From contig JAGLUC010000464.1 in assembly GCA_023134955.1 (NCBI GenBank), positions 1 through 23,425 of the forward strand: 23,425 bases of DNA, given 5' to 3'. The translations under genes were made by a program, and so were the position numbers. The notes below the pieces were generated by a model. It was not told the DNA's origin. It did no database searches and saw only the letters and a program-made list of their open reading frames with translations. This document shows positions 17,014 to 23,425 of this stretch, piece by piece; within the stretch, counting starts at the first letter, position 1; every line of letters begins with the position of its first letter. Source of the DNA: Methylococcales bacterium. Lineage in GTDB: Bacteria > Pseudomonadota > Gammaproteobacteria > Methylococcales > Methylomonadaceae.

Positions 17014-17949
17014 TTAATGCAATATTCCCAATACAATCAAATCAGTTGCCTGTTCAAGGCTAAGACCATGTACGATTAATGTTTCCAGTTGCTTGTTGTC
17101 GATGGTACCTATGGCCGCTTCATGAGTAACTTTTGCCAGTGGATGACTGACCTTGACGACAGGTATTGATTGTCCTACTGCTTTATCTTTAATGATTTCC
17201 AAACAATCCATATGCCCCCGCGCACCTTCTGCACAGCCTTCGGTAATACCGGTTATTATTGCTGTTGCTTCACCTTCCAAAGCAACACGGCTTTTAATCA
17301 CGCTATGAGAAAACCGGCCATTGAGGTTAACCTTCTCAGTCATGTTGATTGAATCGTTAGCATGTCCGAAAATACGAGATATCAGCTCAACAACGGCATG
17401 CTCTTCTGCCTCAACTGAATAATCCAGATTGAGCTTACCTACACGGCCTGTTGTTAAGGAGAAATCAGAGAAATAGTATCCATACTTTCCAACCTTTATC
17501 CTGGCTGATGACAAAACTTTAATCCCGCCGGACTGGCTATGAAAATGACTATCTGTAAAAGACAATGATGCACCTTCGCTAATCTCGATGGTTTTATCCA
17601 TGATGTGCTTGGCAGTATCGACAGTTGTAAACAGGCCATGCGAGATAAAGCTAACTTTGGCATAGGGTTCCAGAAAAATATGAACTCTAAAGTTTTGCCT
17701 ACCGGCTTGTTGAAACATACTAAAACAGAGATGAACAGGATTGGACACTTGCGTATGACTGGTCACGGTAATTCTGGCTATGGTTAAATCATTATGCTGT
17801 TCAATTTCAATGCTGACACCTGGAATTGATTGCTTACTCAACAGCACCTGGCCATCAACAGCAATATGAGCCGTATTTTGATCTTCCAACAGTTTGCTAT
17901 TTTCCCCAACTGAGTTTAGCAGCAAACGAAATTTATCAAATACTGACAT
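17014..17949 (-). CDS. short SufB/SufD-like Fe-S scaffold protein (SmsB-like)
   Basis: 311 aa from the preferred start. It is the C-terminal beta-helix core of the SufB/SufD family: repeated strands, then GRVGKLNLDYSVEAEEHAVV, NLNGRFSHSVIKSRVALEGEA, EGARGHMDCLEII, and the conserved end HPLAKVTHEAAIGTIDNKQ followed by LETLIVHGLS. It is far shorter than classical SufB (about 480 aa) and lacks its N-terminal domain. That matches the minimal two-gene SufBC (SMS) type better than canonical SufBCD. The start ATG 17947-17949 has GGGA eight bases upstream; a longer in-frame start at 17979 is possible. It overlaps the SufC-like gene by 14 bases, so the two are coupled. Role in Fe-S cluster assembly is from family knowledge. 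Confidence 0.82.
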   Translation of the reverse strand: MSVFDKFRLLLNSVGENSKLLEDQNTAHIAVDGQVLLSKQSIPGVSIEIEQHNDLTIARITVTSHTQVSNPVHLCFSMFQQAGRQNFRVHIFLEPYAKVSFISHGLFTTVDTAKHIMDKTIEISEGASLSFTDSHFHSQSGGIKVLSSARIKVGKYGYYFSDFSLTTGRVGKLNLDYSVEAEEHAVVELISRIFGHANDSINMTEKVNLNGRFSHSVIKSRVALEGEATAIITGITEGCAEGARGHMDCLEIIKDKAVGQSIPVVKVSHPLAKVTHEAAIGTIDNKQLETLIVHGLSLEQATDLIVLGILH

Positions 17950-18658
17950 GATTGCATTCCCGACCATCACAGATAACACAACTTCTGGATTTGTAGCTTT
18001 GAATAACTTTTTCAGGAGTACTGGTTAAAATTATTTTACCGCCACAAAGTAGTGAAGCTCTGTCTGCGATTGAGGCTATCTCTTCTCGATGACTGATTAA
18101 TAAGACCGTAGATCCTTGCCGTTGAATTTGTTTTATGACCGAAATAATATTATTGATCGACAACAGGTCAATCCCAGAAACCGGTTCATCCAGTATACAC
18201 AGACGAGGCCGTATAGCTAACATCGAAGCCAGTTCAATACGTTTTCTTTCACCGCCGCTCATTGTTTTATCCAGCATCCTGTCCAAATACTCATCAGCAT
18301 TCAGTCCAACGCTTAATAGGCATTCCGACAAATTTTCTTGATTGTTCAGGTTTAAATAATCGCGTACTGATATACCCTCAAAATAGGCTGGTTCCTGCCA
18401 TACCATGGAGATACCAAGACTCGCACGTTTTTCTATAGAATACTTGTCAATTTGTTGCTGTGCGAAAATGATTTTACCGGAATTGGTATGATAACCCTCA
18501 CAGCCCATAACTAGTCGCGCCAAGGTGCTTTTACCGGTGCCATTGGTACCGATGAGAGCATGAATTTCACCTTCCTGGATAATAAGATCAAGATTATCCA
18601 GGATCGGTTCCTTGTCAGCGATGAAAGTTACGTGGCGTATCTCTAATAACGGCATCAT
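17936..18658 (-). CDS. SufC-like ABC ATPase (SmsC-like)
   Basis: 240 aa soluble ATPase. Walker A GTNGTGKST (37-45), Q-loop Q88, signature MSGGERKR (133-140), Walker B CILDE (154-158) and H-loop H190. The SufC-type SGID follows Walker B. It would drive conformational changes of the SufB-like partner encoded right after it. The C-terminus ends with C227-x2-C230-x4-C235 (CVICDGREC), a cysteine cluster absent from E. coli SufC that might bind a metal or cluster; this is inference. Two adjacent ATGs (18658, 18655); only a weak AAGG upstream. The decayed radical SAM remnant ends 42 bases upstream on the same strand. Confidence 0.88.
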   Translation of the reverse strand: MMPLLEIRHVTFIADKEPILDNLDLIIQEGEIHALIGTNGTGKSTLARLVMGCEGYHTNSGKIIFAQQQIDKYSIEKRASLGISMVWQEPAYFEGISVRDYLNLNNQENLSECLLSVGLNADEYLDRMLDKTMSGGERKRIELASMLAIRPRLCILDEPVSGIDLLSINNIISVIKQIQRQGSTVLLISHREEIASIADRASLLCGGKIILTSTPEKVIQSYKSRSCVICDGRECNHVSI

Positions 18659-18700
18659 AGAATCTTTTGCCTTGAATGGGTAAGGGGAAAAATAAAATAG

Positions 18701-18904
18701 TTACACTTTAATTTCACTGGGTCGCCACCAGGTAGTCAAAACAATTTTATTTTCCTGATTGGCACGTACAAAACACAGGCCACGCTGGCCTTAATGCAGT
18801 TTACAAAATTGGAGGCAAAGATCACACTGAACTCAACCATTTTCAAACAAGTGCCAGTATTTTTTACGCCGCTGTATCAGGAAAATATTAATTGAATTAA
18901 TCAT
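18701..18904 (-). pseudogene. remnant of the AmmeMemoRadiSam radical SAM protein
   Basis: One frame on the minus strand reads MINSINIFLIQRRKKYWHLF ENG, stop, VQCDLCLQFCKLH, stop, GQRGLCFVRANQENKIVLTT, WWRPSEIKV, stop. The piece YWHL-ENG-x-VQCDLC-x2-FCKLH-x-GQRGLCFVR is the Cys-rich N-terminus of the radical SAM partner of Memo and AMMECR1. TGA (18833-18835) sits where Arg is expected and TAA follows CKLH where Glu is expected, both single-base changes. After VLTT the sequence jumps to a short tail that may be the old C-terminus, so most of the gene, including the CxxxCxxC site, is deleted. The original start still has AGAGAGGTG upstream. The family match is from memory of the motif. Confidence 0.75.
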
Positions 18905-18944
18905 AGTTACACCTCTCTAATTTCATTCAAACAAATCTTGCAAT

Positions 18945-18970
18945 CCTAAATTACCTGCAGGATACTTAGG
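18945..18970. promoter_or_regulatory. 26-bp dyad in the divergent promoter region
   Basis: CCTAA (18945-18949), four bases, CCTGCAGG (18954-18961), four bases, TTAGG (18966-18970), exactly symmetric about 18957/18958. It lies between the decayed radical SAM gene/SufC side and the Memo gene, 28 bases before the Memo ATG. It is a good candidate operator for a dimeric regulator. No regulator gene is in the window. Confidence 0.45.
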
Positions 18971-18997
18971 TTAATAGTACTCCTTTAGGAGATGATA

Positions 18998-19798
18998 ATG
19001 ACAATTATTCGACCACCAGCTGTTGCCGGGACGTTTTATCCGGCGAATCCTGATGTCCTCAGAGACGTGATTGAACAAGATCTGGCGCAAGCGACACCAG
19101 CTTCTGATATTTCTGTTCCAAAGGTACTTATAGTGCCTCATGCTGGTTATATCTATTCCGGTCCAATTGCTGCCAGCGCTTTTGTGTTGCTTGAACCCTA
19201 TCGACAAAGCATAAAACGCGTGGTGATCATTGGCCCTTCACATCGTGTTGGCTTCACTGGGGTGGCTATCAGTAATGCTGATTTTTTTGATACACCTTTG
19301 GGGGCTATTGCTGTAGACAAAGTGGCTCAAGCCAGATTATCAGAAATAGCTGGTGTTCATATCATTGATGAAGCTCATGCTGCTGAACACAGTCTGGAGG
19401 TTCAATTGCCTTTTTTGCAATTCATGCTGGATAAATTTACAATCGTGCCGATTGTGGCTGGAGATGCCGACCCACAACTAATAGCCAAAATCATCGAAAC
19501 CCTTTGGGGAGGTTCTGAAACATTAATTGTTATCAGTTCCGATCTTAGTCACTTTCATCAATATCAAACAGCTCGGCAACTTGATCAGGCTACTTCACAG
19601 GCTATTCTAGACCTGGATGTAAACGCGGTAGATTCGCAGCATGCCTGTGGTTGTGTGGGGATAAAAGGACTGCTTGCTTTCGCACAACATCATCCTTTGG
19701 AAGCTACTGTACTTGATATGAGAAATTCAGGTGATACTGCTGGCAGTAAGGACAGCGTGGTCGGTTATGGTGCCTATCTATTTACAGAGCGGGCATAA
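18998..19798 (+). CDS. amrB: AmmeMemoRadiSam system protein B (Memo family)
   Basis: 266 aa. Memo fold, related to extradiol dioxygenases. Motifs: RPPAVAGTFYP start, VPHAGYIYSG (H48), GPSHR (H82), EHSLEVQLPF (H131), SSDLSHFH (H185) and HACGCVG (C217, C219). The His/His/Cys set corresponds to the metal site of human MEMO1. ATG 18998 is preferred over 18992 because AGGAG then sits six bases upstream. It overlaps AMMECR1 by one base (TAATG). Biochemical role unknown in bacteria; the family usually works beside a radical SAM enzyme, whose gene here is a remnant just upstream in divergent orientation. Confidence 0.93.
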   Translation: MTIIRPPAVAGTFYPANPDVLRDVIEQDLAQATPASDISVPKVLIVPHAGYIYSGPIAASAFVLLEPYRQSIKRVVIIGPSHRVGFTGVAISNADFFDTPLGAIAVDKVAQARLSEIAGVHIIDEAHAAEHSLEVQLPFLQFMLDKFTIVPIVAGDADPQLIAKIIETLWGGSETLIVISSDLSHFHQYQTARQLDQATSQAILDLDVNAVDSQHACGCVGIKGLLAFAQHHPLEATVLDMRNSGDTAGSKDSVVGYGAYLFTERA

Positions 19799-20349
19799 TG
19801 TTATCCGATAGCAACAGAAAAATACTAAAAAACCTGGCCAAAGCCTCTATAGAACATGGTCTGAAATATGCTCGACCAGTGCAGATAGATCTGGCTACAA
19901 TGGCCGATGAACTCACTGTGCAACGAGCGACCTTCGTTACTCTGGAAAAACAGGGACAATTACGCGGTTGTATCGGTATGTTGGAAGCACGTCGACCTCT
20001 GGCTGAAGATATTGCTGAAAACAGCTATGCAGCCGCGTTTTCTGATTCACGATTTCCGCCGTTAAGCGAATCTGAACTGGACGATCTGAGCATTCATCTT
20101 TCTATTTTAAGTCCAGCTGAAATAATACCTTGCCAATCAGAAGAAGAGTTAATGCAACAGCTTCGACCTGATATTGATGGTCTTATCCTAGATGATGGCT
20201 TACATCGAGCCACATTTTTACCTTCGGTATGGGAATCTCTACCCAAACCAATAGACTTTATTCATCACCTGAAAATGAAGGCTGGCTTGCCAGAAAATTA
20301 CTGGTCACAAGAACTTCAAGCCTATCGCTATACCACGGAGAGTTTTTAA
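19798..20349 (+). CDS. amrA: AmmeMemoRadiSam system protein A (AMMECR1 domain)
   Basis: 183 aa. AMMECR1 domain with the diagnostic LRGCIG motif (residues 55-60), the following RPLAEDIAENSYAAAFSDSR helix, and LILDDGLHRATFLPSVWE near the end. Full length for the family. Its ATG shares an A with the Memo stop (TAATG), so translation is coupled to Memo. It ends 26 bases from the convergent FAD oxidoreductase gene. Molecular function unknown. Co-occurrence with Memo and the radical SAM protein is well known, and human AMMECR1/MEMO1 are homologues. Confidence 0.93.
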   Translation: MLSDSNRKILKNLAKASIEHGLKYARPVQIDLATMADELTVQRATFVTLEKQGQLRGCIGMLEARRPLAEDIAENSYAAAFSDSRFPPLSESELDDLSIHLSILSPAEIIPCQSEEELMQQLRPDIDGLILDDGLHRATFLPSVWESLPKPIDFIHHLKMKAGLPENYWSQELQAYRYTTESF

Positions 20350-20375
20350 GCATCTTAAATATTTCTAACAAAATT

Positions 20376-21617
20376 TCACAAGCGTAATCCACCTAGCAGA
20401 TCAGATACCACAAAACCTGAAGTTACTGCACCTTCGTGCAATCCGTCAAAAAGATAGGCTCCGACATGGTAGGTATTATTCTCGCCATTTGTTTCTAAGA
20501 CCTCCTGACGATAATTGATGGCATCCAGATTGTAGCTTGGTGAGGTATGATGCTGCAGATCAATAACTTTTTCCGGGTCTATCTGCTGTTCCATATTATA
20601 GGCGAGGCTAAAATGGGTACCCACCTGGGGATCTATACCACATAGCCGATCCAGATAGGCATTGTAGCCACAGCTTCCATTCTCTTTATTTTGGAAAAGA
20701 TCAAATTCACAAAAATAAGTCACGCCAAAATGTTTGTATATTGAGCTATCCGTATGAATGACCGTATTGATAACATTCGCTTTCCAGGCTTGAAATCGTT
20801 TAATTTCGTTGTCCGAGGGATCTTTCAATAGGGTTAGCACCTGATCTGGAGTAGTGGCGAAAACAATTTTATCAAAATGCTGATGATCGCCGTTGGCTAA
20901 CTTTATTTGAACCCCAGCTAAATCTCTGGTGACCCCTGTAATCTGAGCATCACAATGAATTGAGCCAGCAAATTGTGATAATATTTTTTCTATATAAGTA
21001 TAGACTCCTCCAGCAATGCGATCCCACTTGGTAAACATTCCAGAGTGACCGAGTAATGGCATTGCTATTTCCGCTGGAAAATCATCAATCGTGTTATATG
21101 GCATAGAATAAGCGTACATAAGCAGCATCTTTAGCCATCTCGAACTGATGCTATTTCCTAGATAGTCTGAGACTGGACGATGACAAAATGAATCCTGACT
21201 GGCGAAAGTTATCCTGGCAAGAAAACAAAAGTATGAGAGCATGATAGGAGTTAATTTAAGGCTGGCGATAATTTGTTCCCGTTTTGTTTTACAACCGTAA
21301 CGGATTGCCCCGACAGATTTGTAATAGTGACCATCGGCCAGAAAAAGTTCACTGGAAATCGGTGTCTGCTCAAGCGGTACCTGAAGGTCATGCATTAATT
21401 TATGGAAATTCGGGAAGTAATCTCGTTGAAACTCGACTACCCCATTATCAAGAATAATTCTTGGATCCAGTGAGTCACAAGAAATATTCTTATTCAGAGT
21501 CCGGATGTTTCCACCCAGAACCGGTTCTTTTTCAAACAAGCTGACATCATGTACTTTGTCCAATAGATGAGCTACCGTCATGCCAGCTGCACCACCACCT
21601 ACTATAGCAATTCTCAT
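20376..21617 (-). CDS. FAD-dependent oxidoreductase (COG2907/amine oxidase-like)
   Basis: 413 aa. N-terminal Rossmann fold GGGAAGMTVAHLL with acidic strand end (FEKE) and the GG motif of the flavin amine oxidase group (VLGGNIRTL). The middle contains VVEFQRDYFPNF and a probable substrate-binding helical region. A C-terminal FAD contact (HEGAVTSGFVVSDLLGG) closes the fold. It resembles predicted NAD/FAD-binding proteins of COG2907. Start ATG overlaps the stop of the upstream CrtI-like gene by four bases, so the two are co-translated. Substrate unknown; lipid or isoprenoid oxidation is plausible from the partner. Confidence 0.82.
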   Translation of the reverse strand: MRIAIVGGGAAGMTVAHLLDKVHDVSLFEKEPVLGGNIRTLNKNISCDSLDPRIILDNGVVEFQRDYFPNFHKLMHDLQVPLEQTPISSELFLADGHYYKSVGAIRYGCKTKREQIIASLKLTPIMLSYFCFLARITFASQDSFCHRPVSDYLGNSISSRWLKMLLMYAYSMPYNTIDDFPAEIAMPLLGHSGMFTKWDRIAGGVYTYIEKILSQFAGSIHCDAQITGVTRDLAGVQIKLANGDHQHFDKIVFATTPDQVLTLLKDPSDNEIKRFQAWKANVINTVIHTDSSIYKHFGVTYFCEFDLFQNKENGSCGYNAYLDRLCGIDPQVGTHFSLAYNMEQQIDPEKVIDLQHHTSPSYNLDAINYRQEVLETNGENNTYHVGAYLFDGLHEGAVTSGFVVSDLLGGLRL

Positions 21618-23182
21618 GACTGGCTTTTATCTAATACCGGATCGCCAGTTAATTTCTGATACAATTTGCAACCCGTTCCAATCGTTCCAGTAAAACTTGG
21701 AGATCCCGATGAAGCGTTGCAAAAGTAAAAATTCTTCAGTGAAGTTCTATAATCTAGCCGCCCAGCATCAAAATTTTCCGGAGTTATGTTTGAACCATAG
21801 GAGTTCCCCTCTGGGCTACCACAGAAACTTTCATTGGTTGTCGGACTGCCCAGCATTTTAAATACCAAATGATCCCGAAGGTTAGGAATGTATCGTTGCT
21901 CCATGATGTCGAGAATGGAGTCAAAAATTTCTTTTTTCTTTTTTCGATACACACTGGCATTGCGAATCTTCAAGTCGTGAAAATAGTGATAGTTTGCAAC
22001 CGTTACAAACTGAATAATCTGCTCTCCGTCCGGACAATCACTAGTGTCATCAGTGAGAAACCCTGGTGTAGTCACGCCAAAACTGGGCGCGCTATAATCA
22101 GCCCGATCATACATATCATCGTAAGCTTTATTCAGATCTGCTTGTTCGCTGTGGAATACGTTCCAGCGGCCGAATCCGAAATCGCTTAAATCAATGCCCT
22201 TAATTACACAATATGCCACAAAGTTTGAAGGCGAATATTCATAATCAAGTTTGGCTCGTACCGAATTGGAAAATTTATCTATCCCTATCATTGATGCCGA
22301 GCGTTTTGGGTCAAAATTACAAATAATATCGTGACCCTGATATTCTCGAAACACGGTACGATCATTCGTATCCATGGTTTTTACAGCAACCACCCTGTTT
22401 TCGTCGAGTATAAAGTTCGTTACCTTTTGGTTGTAAATGATTTCCCCATCATTTTCCTTGATTACTTTAACCAATGAATTAATTACCTGCTCGAAATGAT
22501 GAGTTGGGTAATAAGCCCCCCGGCAATATCCTGTAAACAGAGTCACCCAGGCAAAGAAAGAAAGTTTTTTTGGTGGTAATAAAAAGTCCGGCCATTGCAG
22601 TGCCAAAAGAGTCTGCGCCTCAAGCGGTAGTTTGAAAGCGTCAAATACATCCTGTAGCGTTGACTTGTGATATTTAATGACATGTCGATTGCTTAACGCA
22701 TGGCACAGCACAAAAGAAATACTTAATGGTTCCGGCAGTTTTTTTAATTCAGCGGCAGTTTGCCACACTTCGACAATGAATCTACGTAGTGCTTCGGCAT
22801 GACCAGGAAATAGATTAGATAAGCGTAGGCATAACTCCTCTTTATCATAGGGAATGTCTAATGCATATCCTGGTATACGCATATGATCGTATCCGTTTGC
22901 GTCATATTCCTCAAATGTTACTGTATCCTCCAAACCCAGTTTCTTGAGAAACATATTAACGGTTTCCCCTTTTCCGCAATTCCAGACGTAATGCAATTGA
23001 GCATTAAAGCGATATTTTTCACCTTCAACGAATGTATGTCCGTATCCTCCCGGAAACTCGTGGGCTTCGAGAACTTTTATTTTCTTTCCAGCCTTTGCCA
23101 TCAGCGCGGCAAAGGATAAACCAGCAAGACCACTACCTAGTATCAGATAGTCAGAGGTTAAATTTGACTGTGTAATTGACAT
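21614..23182 (-). CDS. CrtI/carotenoid isomerase-like FAD oxidoreductase
   Basis: 522 aa. FAD-binding start YLILGSGLAGLSFAALMAK with LEAHEFPGG, then a long hydrophobic substrate region and the phytoene-desaturase C-terminal hallmark: GSPEGNSYG followed by FYFCNASSGSPSFTGTIGTG. This groups it with CrtI, CrtISO and RetSat enzymes that desaturate, isomerise or saturate polyenes. First gene of a two-gene minus-strand operon with the COG2907-like oxidoreductase (ATGA overlap). No crtB, crtE or squalene genes are in the window, so whether it makes carotenoids or handles another lipid is open. A dyad sits 40 bases upstream. Confidence 0.85.
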   Translation of the reverse strand: MSITQSNLTSDYLILGSGLAGLSFAALMAKAGKKIKVLEAHEFPGGYGHTFVEGEKYRFNAQLHYVWNCGKGETVNMFLKKLGLEDTVTFEEYDANGYDHMRIPGYALDIPYDKEELCLRLSNLFPGHAEALRRFIVEVWQTAAELKKLPEPLSISFVLCHALSNRHVIKYHKSTLQDVFDAFKLPLEAQTLLALQWPDFLLPPKKLSFFAWVTLFTGYCRGAYYPTHHFEQVINSLVKVIKENDGEIIYNQKVTNFILDENRVVAVKTMDTNDRTVFREYQGHDIICNFDPKRSASMIGIDKFSNSVRAKLDYEYSPSNFVAYCVIKGIDLSDFGFGRWNVFHSEQADLNKAYDDMYDRADYSAPSFGVTTPGFLTDDTSDCPDGEQIIQFVTVANYHYFHDLKIRNASVYRKKKKEIFDSILDIMEQRYIPNLRDHLVFKMLGSPTTNESFCGSPEGNSYGSNITPENFDAGRLDYRTSLKNFYFCNASSGSPSFTGTIGTGCKLYQKLTGDPVLDKSQS

Positions 23183-23221
23183 CTTGCACCTTCTAAAAAT
23201 ATATAGCTATTTCAGTTAGTT

Positions 23222-23257
23222 GCTAATCAGCTTAACATACCTAAGAAGCTGATTGGT
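23222..23257. promoter_or_regulatory. dyad upstream of the CrtI-like operon
   Basis: AATCAGCTT (23225-23233) and AAGCTGATT (23246-23254), nine perfect pairs plus three flanking pairs including G-T. Located in the upstream region of the minus-strand operon, so it could be an operator or leader hairpin. The rest of 23183-23425 has no gene that I can support. Confidence 0.35.
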
Positions 23258-23311
23258 AAAAAGCAGGAGTAGCAGCTTGTTACTTTACCTAGCCAGTATC
23301 TTCCGAAAATC

Positions 23312-23382
23312 CTGGCAGGAAACATCAAATTTTAGTGACAATAAAAACTGAAGCTATTAATCGTCCCAAAAGTTCTGGCAGG
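23312..23382. repeat. short direct repeat CTGGCAGG, 63-bp period
   Basis: CTGGCAGG at 23312-23319 and 23375-23382, with similar surroundings (AAAA before; a T-C pair six bases after). It may be binding sites or subterminal repeats of an insertion sequence whose body is outside the window. Only two copies, so weak. Confidence 0.3.
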
Positions 23383-23425
23383 GTATTTCGACACTCTTTT
23401 TTTAACACATATTGTAGCCCGTATG

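Noticed and set aside
18833..18904. 23-codon minus-strand ORF with good ribosome site, resembling a PqqA-sized precursor peptide beside a radical SAM context
   Set aside because: The same frame continues past its stop with rSAM-family sequence, so it is the start of a pseudogene rather than a peptide gene.

Overview
The window looks like chromosomal accessory DNA of a gammaproteobacterium. A methanotroph-like (Methylococcales) host is my best guess, from the combination of a FeoAB protein, an AmmeMemoRadiSam locus, a two-gene minimal SUF (Sms-type) pair and a copper-oxidase cluster. That placement is inference from gene families; no rRNA or other phylogenetic marker is present. Several genes are broken and mobile-element debris is frequent.

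Layout. (1) 1-2380: ferrous iron transporter with the end of a FeoA domain fused in frame to FeoB. Its reading frame is broken at a T8 run (2055-2062), and the FeoB C-terminus continues in the next frame. (2) 2507-8978: a tight three-gene plus-strand operon of membrane-fusion protein, RND permease and CPC-motif P1B-type metal ATPase. (3) 8972-9412: a nested palindrome at the ATPase stop codon, then a 381-bp internally deleted IS110/IS1111-type element. (4) 9507-13466: a small exported His-tailed protein, then on the minus strand thioredoxin 2 (trxC), a Tat-exported multicopper oxidase with a Met/Gly-rich insert, a DUF302 protein and a glycine-zipper (DUF1269-like) protein. This is plausibly a copper/redox stress cluster. 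(5) 13525-15190: a complete IS4-type insertion sequence (18-bp terminal inverted repeats, 8-bp target duplication) whose transposase has one in-frame amber codon. (6) 15324-16803, minus: a 2,3-BPG-dependent phosphoglycerate mutase with foreign-looking codon usage, preceded by a class II glutamine amidotransferase. (7) 16816-16997: a 182-bp imperfect palindrome, possibly a MITE. (8) 17014-20349: a SufC/SufB-like pair on the minus strand and, divergently, Memo (AmmeMemoRadiSam B) and AMMECR1 (AmmeMemoRadiSam A). Between them lies a decayed N-terminal remnant of the radical SAM member of the same system (18701-18904). (9) 20376-23182, minus: two translationally coupled FAD-dependent oxidoreductases, one phytoene-desaturase/carotenoid-isomerase-like and one COG2907-like. 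(10) 23183-23425: non-coding, with a dyad and a short direct repeat.

Functional reading: iron uptake (FeoAB), Fe-S assembly (Sms-like SufBC) and metal/copper handling (RND + P1B ATPase, multicopper oxidase) give the region a metal-homeostasis theme. The most interesting observations are the pseudogenised radical SAM partner between Memo/AMMECR1 and the minimal SUF pair, and the homopolymer frameshift in the FeoAB fusion. No tRNA, rRNA or CRISPR array was seen.
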